44,745 nucleotides of DNA from positions 1-44,745 of the forward strand of contig CAYVEC010000017.1 in assembly GCA_964450385.1 (NCBI GenBank), in the 5' to 3' direction. Source of the DNA: JAKLFA01 sp964450385. Its GTDB lineage: Bacteria; Omnitrophota; Gorgyraeia; Zapsychrales; JANLHA01. Numbering within the stretch: the first letter of the stretch is position 1; the number at the start of each line of letters is the position of its first letter. The notes beneath the pieces are model-generated. The model was given only the letters and a program-made list of their open reading frames with translations, ran no database searches and was not told where the DNA came from. A program made the position numbers and the translations under genes. This document shows, piece after piece, positions 27,001-39,000 of the stretch.

Positions 27001-30000
27001 CCGCGGCGGAGATTCTCAAGGAGGTGCGTCGGACGAGCGGGAAGAAGATATTCACAGTCCTGCATGTCGGAAGCGGCGACGGACAATTGCTCGGTGTTCT
27101 GCGCGCACGGCTGCCCGTCCTAGCACCGGAGCTGTTGGTGAATCTGTATGGGATCGACATCAATGCCCGGATCCTTTCCGGAGAGATCAGCCAGCCGGGC
27201 CTGGTGATCCGTCAGGGATCGGCCCTTGAGCTGTCGTGCATGGGCAGGGCTGGAGAAGATGAAGCGGTTGATATCGTTATCGATTTTGGACTGACGACTG
27301 ACGGCGTCATTTCTTCGCTCGATGCGATGACGGCCGTTCGTGAATGGACCAGGGTGCTCGCGCCCGGCGGGTATCAGATATCTGTCCCGTATGCCTTTAG
27401 TCTGTTGCCGGTCCAAAAGATGCGCGGCGGCCAGTTTGACGGCTTTGACCTTGAGGTGAAGGGAACGGGCCTTCTTCCGCATTTCCTCGCGGGCCGGGAA
27501 CCGAGCGAGGTGTATCTCTTCCGGAAACCGGGGCCGACAGCGGTTCGCGTTGACCCCGCGATGCTCACCCGTCCGAGCGCCGCCGCGAGAGGCAGGGAGG
27601 CAGATCAGGGATCGGTCGCGGAGAGCCGAAGACGGCAGGACATGTTCCAAAAACTCCAACGTTTTATCGAGGCCCGGGCGATCACCCTAGGCTTGCTTCG
27701 TGACGGTTCAGTCCATGCCCCGACACCGTTCGGGCTTCTCTATTATATTATGGGCATCGTGGATCGGGCGTGCTCTAGCATGGCAGGAAAACAATTCATG
27801 GATTTTGGGACAGGGACCGATCTTCGGGCGGCCCTCATTGCGCACTGTGTATTCGGGGCAAAGGTTGTGGCGGTCGATAAGGATGAGGCCGTGTCGGTAT
27901 GCGCCCGCGGTGTTTTAACGGACGCGCTTGCCGACGGGATCGTGGCCCCGGGCGAGATCGAGCTCAGGGCAGGGGCCGATGGACTGGCGCTTGATTGGAG
28001 CCCTGTGTCGGCTGGATTTTTCTTTTATACCGAGCCCTCAGGCGCAGGCGAGGCGGCTGAATTTCATCGGCGCTTAACAGAAAAGATTCGCCAGATGAAA
28101 CCAGGTTCTGCGTTTGCGGTTCTGTTGACCGGAGGGTTCCGGGCGGCGCATCGTGATGTGTGGGAAGGGATTCGAACCCGCTGGCCAGAGTCGCGACAGA
28201 TTGGTGGCGGTTCTGGCGATTTGTATCTGCAGCTTTATCACGCTTCGCTGGACGATCAGACAAATGGCGTCCGGGCGGAACGTGATCACGCGATGATCGT
28301 CGAGGCGGCAGAGAACATCCGGATGCTCGAAGGTGCGGACGGAACCCCTGCGGATGAATCACGGCTTGTGGATTTGGTCGCGCGGTACTTTAGGCTCGAG
28401 CCTGTGGCGTTGCACGCGATGTTTGATCAGCGGCAGATCGCGCGGATTTCTGGTTGTATTGATCGGTTGAGGGAGCGGGCGGGCGCCGCTGATCCCTGTA
28501 AGGAACTGCAGAGGCTTTTTTGGCGGGCAGAGGCAAGGAATATGATCGCCTCTTTTTTGCCGGAGACAAAGGATGCATTGATCAAGGCCATCGAAGATGC
28601 GCTAGATCATGAGGATTATCAATGGCAGATAGCGGCAATTGGGTGTTGCCTTAACCAGGGCGAGATCGGATCAGTTTTTTTGTCTGAGCGATGGAGACAT
28701 CGTGAGACCCAGATCTTTAGAATTGTTCTCGCAGGGGTTTGGAAAATCAATTTTCTTTTTGAGTACCTTCAGTCGTTTCTTTCAAACGAAAGAATTTACC
28801 AGCTGCTGACAGAAGGGGCTCTTAAAGAAAAAGAAGACGTGGTGTTCCAGATTATTGAAGAGAACATGGAAACGGATGAGCGGTATCATTTTATGATCAT
28901 CAATGGGCTCTGTGTGTTGTTGCGGGATCTGTTAAGGGTTGCGGATGTTGACGCATATTCAGACAGTGTGTTAAAGCAATGTTTTGATCCTGATGTGGAA
29001 GGCGAGTATCGGGGAAAGTTGTCTGAAGAAGGATATAGCACGCTCGGCGCTAATGAGCTGTCAGCGTTTGTGCGTTTAGCCTTGTGCCAGCGTCTCTTGG
29101 GCCTGCGGAGCGACGATATTTTTGATCGGATCGTGCGCCGCTCCGGGCCCCCTGTTGCCCTTAATATCTTGGTCCATCCGGTTGCGGTCGCGTTCCATCT
29201 TGTTGGGCTGAGGGCCTCGGCGTATCATCCCCGCGTGGATCTTCAGGCCGAGTATCGTCAGGTTGTCCCTGCGCTCTCTGTTCGCGACCTCCCGGTTGTT
29301 GAGACCCTTGAGGACCTCGGGTTCGTGAGGGGTGTTCCGATCGAGCAGGCCGGGCGGGCCTTGTTACAGCGGACGCCGCATGGCAGGCGGGCGTTAAAAT
29401 TGGCCCATGGGGCGGAGCCGCTCGACGAATTTAATTTTGAAGGTTACGCCTTTGACCGCCTCACCCGCGATGCCGCTATAGGGACGAACCTGTATGACGG
29501 GGTCATCCCGCGGGGCGCGGTCCCTCGGGGCGCGTCTCACGGCATCTACCTGTTTAAGATTCCTCTTGCCGGCCTTCATGACGTCCAAGGTGTGATCCCC
29601 CGCGAACGGATCTTTTTGGATGGCGATGCATACTGTGTGGGTCTGTGCTATGAGGCCGCGGAGCCGTATTTTGATTACAGCGATGAGATTACGCCCTCTG
29701 AGGCGCTCGCCTGGTTCCGGAACATCGCGATCCTGGGCCGGGAGTACGGGTTGTTCCATGCGGAATTGGTGTCGCTCTTTCATGATTTCCGTGACGACCG
29801 GTCCTATAGTCTCTATCCGCACTGTCCTGCCGGCTGTATCGATCATATTGATGAGCATACGCGGTATCCGAATCTCCGCGGCCTGGGCACGGTCGCTGAT
29901 TTCAGCCTCGGTCATATGAAGTCCGATCGCGTCGTGGATCTCTTTGCCTACCCGCTTTTTGGCGCGCTGATCTTCGTGTGTCAGCGGCTTCATCGGTCAG

Positions 30001-33000
30001 GGATATCCGGCCCGGCCCTTGGAATGTTCCTCAAGAAGGCGGTCACAACGTATGCCGAGGAGATCCTGGGGCATGTGCCGGACCGCTTGAGCCAGATCGA
30101 TTATTGTGATCATGGCGAGAAGATCCTTCATGGATTTGATCATAAAGACAGAGATCCGGTCACCGGAGAGGATCGTGATCTTGGGCCGGAGAACGGGCCG
30201 CTCTCGATTCACGGTCTGGTGGACCTCGCGGATTTTACGTCGCTCGTGATGATGCGGGACCTGTTTGAAGGTGAGCGGAGGGAGCCGCTCGCAGATCAGG
30301 ATGTCACACGCGGCCCGCCGGGAGTGACCACACATCGTTTTACTGCTATTGAATGGGTTGTTGGGTTGTTGCTTCTTGCCGCTGCGGCTGTATTGGGTCT
30401 CCTGAGCCCCGTATTATGTGATCCCTTCTTCATTTCGACCGATGTGAATGCTGATCTATCGATGGCGATATTGCCGTGGCTGATGGTGGCCCTGTGCCCC
30501 GCCTCGGCGGAATGGTTGAAAAAAAGAAAGGCCCGCCGCGCGAGACGCGTTCTTGTCTGGGATAACACGGAGGAGGTCGCGAAGGTGCTTAACCTGCGCC
30601 GGGCCGCAGGGCTCTGCTGCGCTAGAGCCTTTATGCATTTTTCTCCTGTCTTTGCCGGCGGGGATGGGCCGCTTGCCCGGGCATGTCAGCGGCTTGGGAT
30701 CCCGTTGGATCCCGAGCCTCGGGCCGCGGCTGCGGCTGAACCCGTGGATTTGAATCATGCTTCTTTATATGAGATCTGGTGGCACCTGTATTTTGCCCCG
30801 GTCCTGCGTTATCATAAGATGCGGCTGATTCGATGGATCCGCGACGCGCGGGAGCACAAGGTCCCGCTTACCGTGGAAGGCCTGATCCACCGGCCTGAGT
30901 TCCACATGCCGCCGGTCTTGCGCCAGACCTTGAGACAACATTTTGCTCCGATGGGAGAGTCGCCGTTACGCCTGCCGCTTGATCTGAACGGGCCGGGTCT
31001 TAGCATGTGGGATATCGAGGACGCGCTCTTGGAAGGCGGGTTTCATACCAGAACGATCGAGTCGCTGAAGGCGAGGATCCGGGATCTTATCTCAGAGGGC
31101 AGGCGGTTAACTCTGGCAGAGGTATGCGCGATTTACAATCGGAGAGGATATAGCCAGACGATGATGCGGCGCCTCGAGCGGACGTTCTTGCCCCGCGGCG
31201 AGAATCGCTGGAAACGAGGGAAGATCCGGGATCGGGCTGAGGCAGAGGCCGATCTCAGAAGCCGCCTTGAGGACCGGACGTTAATGATCGAGACCTGCGG
31301 ACGGCCTAACACGACGGATGTTTTTATTAATTACCCGAAGTCCAGGGGAGGCAACCGGCGCTTGTATAGCGCTGTTCGGATCATGGGGATCCGGTTGAAA
31401 GATTTTCAAGGTCCGAATTTCCTTGAGGCCCTGCCGCTTGACCCTGCCTCGTGTGATGAGCTTACGGCCAAAGGAACTCTGCATCAGGCAGGACTCACAA
31501 AGAATGAGACGAGGCAGGCGTGGAAGGCTCTTGTTGATTTGCGGGCAAGGATGAGGCGTGACTATCGAAGGTCCTTGTCACCGGGGAGGGACGCGGCAGA
31601 CATTTTGAACACCGTGGGCAGAATTTTTGACCGTTATTGTTATGCAAAACGGCGCGCGGTGGCGCGCGTTTTTGGCCTCCCGGAGGCCGCTCCTTCAACC
31701 GAGGCAGGGCGGATGTCGGATTGGGACATCCTGCGAGTCCGGCTGATCCATACGCGCGGGGTCGGTAGGAAGACGGTACAACGGATTGAAGAGCTGGTCC
31801 GGCGTCAGGCCTTTGCCCTGGATCCGGCGGAGCGACGTCTTGTTCGTCGAGAAGATCTGAGCGGTCTGCCGAAATTGGGCCCAAAGAGAATAGACGCGGT
31901 GTGGGCCCTGGTGCAGGGACGCATGGACCTTGGCTTTGCCCGCGATCGCGTGGACCAGGATGATACGGTCAAGGATATGATTCCGAGCGTGAGACTAGAG
32001 GTTGTGGAGAGACGAGGGGCTGCGGGACACGCGGGTCGAGGGCTGAAGGAGGAAGAAGGGGCTGCTCGTGATCAGGGGATGGTGGGGATACCTACGGGAT
32101 CGGCGGTCAACGCGGAAAAGGATCGGTTTTTTAAGATTGAAAAAGAGCGGGCACGGCGATTGATGGGCGTTTCGGAGATCCCTGATCATGCGGTTGCCGG
32201 GTGGGACCTCCGGGTCGGTCTTATTATTGATCCGAGGACGATCGGTCTTGAGAGCTCGACGGCCATGAGGATCGCTGAAGGGTTGGCTCGTATGGAACAT
32301 GTGAAATTCGAGAACAGCCTGTCCAGCCTGGGGAGCGGCCGCGCCGGGATCTGGTGGCAGCGGCTCCTGGACCTGCCGTCGCCGGACCGGATTTTTTGGG
32401 TGATTGTGAAGGACGGAGACCTTGCCGGGGCCTTGATCGGCGAGGTCGCTGGTGACGAGGCCTTTGGTCATGAGGTTTTTTGCCATCGGCCGAAACGCGG
32501 CATCGGTAAGGTCTTGATCAAAACGTTTTTTTATTATCTCCAGGCCCGTGGAGTCCATAAGGCATCATGGCGTTCTGATACGAAACAGACGAGCGAAGAC
32601 ACGGCCCGTTTGAAGAGGTATTACACCGCGATTCTTGATGAATTTAGCGCCGAAGGGCTTGTGGACCATTTTGATTGGCTGAGCCGAGATCAGACCGCGG
32701 GAGGCGATCTGGGATGGGGACGGAATGATCCTCAGGAAGATCATCGTGTGACGGTGTTCTTGAGGGAGGCGTCTTCATCTGTTGACCACCGACAGGCGTC
32801 TTGGATTACGCCGGGAAATACCGCCGAGGGTAGGCATGTTGAGTTCGTCAAAGAGATCCTCGCTGATCTCGAGGCCATGGGGATTTCGTTTCGAAATGGC
32901 GATCACACGATCGTTGACGTCGGGGTTGGAGTTGTTCCGGTGACCCTTGCGGACAGTGTGCGGCTTTTCCGCAGGACCGCGGGTTCGAACGCGGACCGGC

Positions 33001-36000
33001 TGCGGTTTGTTGGGGTCGAGACGCCCGAGGCCACGGCCTATGCGCATATCTGGACTGAGACGATGAGCGGATCTCTCGAGGATCAACTGACGCGGCTCTT
33101 GAGGATCGATCAGAACGAGGTCGAACAGGTCGCCTTAGTTGTCGGGCCTGAGCGGCGCGTGACATCTGTTCTGGTTCAGCATCGAAAGGATCCGAAGGGC
33201 CGGCGTCATTATCAGACCGCCGCTGTTGCCGGTGATATAGGGTACCGGATCCGAGGACGCGAGATTGAGAACGGTCAGGAGGATAAGCACGTTGCTCTTT
33301 TTAACCGGTTGATGGCGGAGGTGGATCATGAGACTGTTTCAAGGCTCGTGAGCGCGGGGCAGGATGACAAGCAAGGCATTTATCGGATCGGGATTCATCC
33401 ACAAGAGCGATATTTGAAGACGGTCGGCGCGGATTTTGTGTCGTGCCGCGACCTCGCACGGTCAGGTCTTCGTGATGTCTCCGTCGTCACGGCCTTTAAT
33501 ACGGTGATGCATATGACACCCGACGAAAAGGCTGTATTTTTTGCCGGGATGAGTATTTTGAAAAATGGTCATGCTGAGGAGGGCCGTGTCGTTATGAACG
33601 GTGGGATCCTCATCCAGCGGGATTTGCGCGAGGACGGCGCGATCGGTTCGTATAACGAGGCGTTCTTTATGCGCGTGGATGGAGCGCTTGTGCGTTTTAG
33701 CCGCATCGCGTTCTCGCCGGCCCTTCATCATCAGGACCTTCGGGTGGTCGGACTCGAGATCGATGAGGAGGGCGGGGAGCCCGCGATCTTCCCGGTTTAT
33801 GCCGACGCTCTGGTTGACGTCGACCCCGCGATGATCGCAGCCCGGCTCGAAGAGCCGCTCGGCTTAGATGCGGCGCGGGAGGTTTTAGACGTGCTCAATG
33901 TGTTCAGTAAACATAATGATTATGCCGGCGCCGCAGTTGAGGTGATCTTGCAGTATCCGATTGAGGATATTGTTGTTGTGGGCTCGGGGATCGCGACGCT
34001 CCATTGTTTATTGGCGCTGGTCGGGAAGAGGGCTGTCGTGGTGGATCAGTCGGACATGATGTTGGAGAATTTAAAGAGGATCAGCAGATATATTGACCGG
34101 CACCTGGTGCGCTTAGGCCGTTCACCGATGCCCGTAATCCATTATGTCCATAGCGAGATCGGCGCCCTTGATTTGAAGAAAGAGGGGGTGGTCCAGTATG
34201 GATATGATCTCGTGACCTTCATCGATCTCCTCGGAGGATATCCGCGAGGCCAGCCCCGTGCATGGTATGACACGGCTCGCGAACTTTTGAGGCCTGAGGC
34301 TGGGTATTTGATCGTGGATGAACACGATATTTCTTCAGAGCAGATCCATCGGCAGGTCTTTGCCGACGCCTTCCCTCATGCGGAACTCCTTGAAAGCGGC
34401 CGGCGGGTCTATGGAGCCTATAATGAAATCTTTGGAGGCAACGCGCTGTATCGCGTGGGCGCTTCGCATCGGCGGCCCGCAGTCTTGGATCATGCCAAGA
34501 ACGATTTTCGGCTCCTTCCACCGTCTGCTCGGCCGCGGCCGGGCAGGACGATGCCGACATCAGCAGCAGTATCGGACGTCGCACGCGAGCTCTCTGCCGG
34601 GCGTCTGGAGGCGGCGGCGATCGATCGAGAGGCTATTATCAACGCTGTTGCTGAATTGCGGCGACAGAAAGAGGATGGGGCTGCGGATTTATTAGAACGG
34701 ATGTGCCGCGCTCATCAGATCGCGGCACCGCCTGCGGCCGGCATCTTTCGTGATGTTTTTGGTTTGGTTGTTGTTGATGGTCCTATCGTTGATGAATCCC
34801 ATCTAAAAATATTGATCGCGGCTGATGTCGCGAGTCCGCTCCATCCGGAGAGTTGTATGACCCTGACGCATGAGGCGGTTGAGGCATGGTCGCTGCGGGA
34901 GGGCCTTGACGCGGGGGCCGCCCACAAGCGGGCTTGTCGTGTCAATGAGGCATCCGCGCGGTTGATCGGGGCCCTTGAATCAAGCGCCAGTCGTCTGACG
35001 GAGAGGATATTCGTTTTCTTGAAGGCGTCTCTTATGAATGGAGAGACAACCGGGATCTTCTTAGGCACGGATGAAATCAACGTGAGACTTAGGGATGTTC
35101 TTTTGTCGGTCGAAGAACTTGAAGAGCTGACCGGGGTCTCGTTACAGGGGGCCAAGGACAAGCTGCGGTCGTTGAGCATGGGGGCAGAGTCTCGATCGGT
35201 CGACCTTTCATTAAAAGAGGCTCGAGAAGGGGCGTTCGCCGAAGGGCTTCGGATGCTCGATCTATGCTCGATCACCGCCGCCGAAATTTCCCAGAAGTTG
35301 CTGATTTCCTTTAGATTGGTCATGGCGACCTCACACGATAGCGCGGTTCTTTACCGCATCCTTTCAGACAGCGGGACCCGGGTGATCGCCTATCTCGGGA
35401 GCAAGATCGGGGTTTATCATGCCGAGTCGGTTAAAGTGTGTCAGTTGAATCCGGAGGGAATGTCGGGCCCCTTTACCTCACCCAGCGGGATCCTCATGCC
35501 GGAAGAATATTTTAAAGTAAAAGTTGAATGGGACATGTCCCATGTCTGGGCGTTCAGGGATCAGAGGCCTCTGCCCGGGGTGTCCCTGTGGGCTTGGAAG
35601 ATATTTTTAAAGACGGTGACAAGCACTTGGTCATCTGAAGATGTTCGTCAGAGGGGCCTTGCATCGCTGATACGGCAGGCCGAGTATGAAGATGCGGTTC
35701 TGCATGAAATGCGCCATTGGATGGATGCGGCGTATTACCGGGATATGAGCGGCGAAACGCGGCCGGCTCAAAGTCTCTCTATTTTAGACTGGCTGCCGCC
35801 CTTGATCCGCCCGGAGTCATTTTTGTTTGATTATATGGAGAAGGTCAAGGAGAACGATCCGGCGACGTATCGCCATCTTTTGTTTATGATCGGGGAGGCA
35901 TCCGCTGAGATGGCGGTGGTTATTCATCATGGCCAGCGGAGGCTTTGTTTTATAAACAGATTGTTGACTGTTGATATTAGGGAGATCGCCGATGACATCG

Positions 36001-39000
36001 AAACGGTTGTGAAGCAGGACCCGATGTTCTTTATGTTCTTTTTAATGCGTCGAGCGTGCAGGGAGCGGGGAGATGATCTGGCCAGGCTTTCACCCGAAGA
36101 GTTATTTGAGAGCATGATCAATAATGAGCGGGCCCTCTGGAGCGTGGCGGTGGTGACGTGGAAGAGTCATTTTAGGCATCCAGTCTCTGACACGCTTTTA
36201 TCGGAGAGGGCTCCGTTCGAGGATGTTGAGGCGCGGCAGGATTCAGGCAGCGGGCGCGCATCCACGGTGGAGGATCTTTCGCCGTCTGTTAAGAATATTG
36301 ACAAAGCGCCTGAGCCGGCCGTTGATCCGACGACCATCGCGGCATTTGAGGCCGCGGTTCATAAGGCCTTTCCAAAGGCAAATCCGAAATTCGGAATGTC
36401 TCTGCCCATGATCCTTAGGCGTTATGGTCTTGACGTTTCAGAGTCGGTTGCGGCCGCATCCCTTGAACGACTTGGATTTGAAGACAGGGATGGAAAATGG
36501 TACCGGGTTCGCCTGACGGGCTCGGCGGCAGCGGGTGATCTGTCGGGTTCAGATACCGGTATGTTAGCCCGTCTGGGTGACGACGATTCCGCGAAGGAAG
36601 GAGCGCTTGGTCACGCAGGCCGTGGAAAGGAAGAAACCGATCGTGTGTCTCGGCCTGCGTTCGATGTGGGCATGTTCGCGGGAGATCCTCTGGGTAATGA
36701 GGGCTGTGAGCCGCCTCTGCGAACGGAGAAGGATTTTGGTCGGGAGTTTTCCCGTTTAGGGATAAACGCGTTACGCGAGGGATATGTCTTAGATCGGGAG
36801 CAGGTCTTTTTGCATGATGGCCGTCGGGCATATCGCGTTTACCGGGACGGGGAGCGGCAATGGATCTTGAAGGACCGGGGACCCCGGGAGCGTTTCTTTA
36901 GAGAGAGGGTGGTTTATGAGGTCGCGCGCCTTATCGAGTTTGACGGATGCCATCGAGCGATGCTTCATATTAATACGGTGACCGGGGTGGCGGATGGAGT
37001 CCTTGTCGAACGCTTTCTCGGATATCGCGAGCCGTCTGAGGAACGGCATGTTGAGAAAAATTTCGGGCCTGGGATCATTGAGGATGATTATGAGCTCCAT
37101 CTTGTCGGCTTAGCGGACCCCGCTGAATATGTCCGGGCCGATCTTTTTCGATGTCTCATTCTTGACGCTGATTCGTGGAAATGGCGTCATTGGCTCTTTA
37201 AACGATCAGGCGATGGCCTTCATGTGAAAAATATCGATCATGACGAGCCCCCGCGGCATGCGCTTGAGAGGCTTCAGCTCCCCGATGCCGAGTTCTTAAG
37301 GACCTTCGCTATGTATCTTCACGCACGGCGGCTGTTTTTCCTTCAATATGCGCCGGATCTGCTCCAGTCTATCCGCGCGAAACTCACAAAAGACGTCATC
37401 GCGCGATTGTCGAGGTTTGTCTATGGACGGCCGGGTTTATTAGAGGACACGTCGGGCCAGATCGAAGAATTTGAATATTGGATGAATCACGGAGTGAACC
37501 TTGTAAATGGCATTGTTGTGTCGGCGATGATGAGCGCGCCCTCATCGGTGACGCGCCGGCCGTTGATCGATCATGGCATGCTCGCGGGTCAAAAACAAAA
37601 AGTCTTTGATCTGTTCAGCAGGTTGGCTGAGGCCGGGGGAGGGCGTCTTTTGGCTGATGCCCTGGACCGGATCGCGGATCAGATCGCGGTCCACGTTTTC
37701 CTCGGGCCGGTCACGGAAGGAGAGATGCATCTTTTCATTGGTATCCGGCGAGGCGTACGGCTGTGCGCGCCGGATGGGTTGATGCATGAGCGTCGGGATC
37801 ATGCGATGATCGGTGAGGCCGCGGAGGACTTCTTGAGCCGACAGGGCGATGAGGCGCTCGCGACTAAGGGGGAGACGGATGCCCGGGCGATGCGGTATGA
37901 AGGTGCGCGGGTGTTTCAGCAGGCGTTCGGCGCGCAAGAACCGGCTATCCGGGAGTTTCTTGAGATCGCGCCCGAGGACAGGATTCTTCGATATCAACGG
38001 GATGCCAGGCCGTATGTTTTTACAGAGCATGACGAGATGTGCGGGATCGTTAAGTATCGACGCGTGACGTATGGGTATTCGGCGGGTTTTAGGTCAGGCA
38101 AGGTCATCCGTTTTTATATCAAAGGCTATGAGGATATTCACCCTGGTTTGATATCAGATCCGGAATGGCTGTTAGAACAAGAGGCCTTTGTGGCAGGGCA
38201 TTCGCGCGTGTTCCCTCCCACGCGGGTCGTGACCCTGAATGGCCGGAAGGCCTTGCTCCAGCAGGCGGCGGTAGGAACGGTCTTGGTTCCGTCGAAGGCG
38301 GGCTATGAGACGGTGCGGGCCTTTGGGGCCGCGCTCGGCCGTCTTCATGCGGACCGTGTTGTTCACGATGATCTCGTCAGCCGGTTTCGGACGTTGCAGC
38401 ATCGGCATATCTTTGTCGCTGGGTATCCGGCGGTGTCCGTTATGTTTATTGATGCAGGTCTTGCCCAATATCATCCACGGGCTGATTATGGGGATTTCAT
38501 GAAGGGGCCCTATCGACGGGACGCTTTTTATTATCATTCCCAGGATGAAAAGGAGGCCTGCCGCGAGGCCGCGCAAAATACGTTTGTCCATTTGGATCGC
38601 GAGCGGGTTCAGGAGGAATTCATTAAAGGATATCAAAACGGTCCGGCGGATCATGCGATGGTATCGGAAAGCCGGGACGCTAAGTCCGATGATCGCCCTG
38701 TCACCCCCGAGGGCGGAGTGGATGGCTGTGATCATGCCGAGGCAGTGTTCCGCCAACATTTCAGCGATAAGGCCGAGGCGGTGAGGCGGTTCCTTGACAT
38801 CCTGCCGACCGAGAGGATAGTTTCTTATAAAGGAAATGTCGATCCGTATATTTTTTCTGAACATCACCTGCTGTGGGGATTCAGCAAATATGATCGGGTC
38901 ACGGTGGGGTACTCGCTGACCCTTGATTCTGGGCGGTCCATCGGGTTTTATACGAAACAATATCGCGGCGTTCACATGAGCGAGAGAGGTGGGACTCCGC

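Noticed and set aside
34715..35323. Minus-strand ORF of 202 codons
   Set aside because: It is Ser/Arg/Ala-rich, with composition typical of a shadow frame, and sits over a helical stretch of the sense protein.
35337..35351. D-S-A-V-L as a motif copy
   Set aside because: Met is replaced by Val. It precedes the HExxH core and may be a decayed copy, but it is left out of the count.
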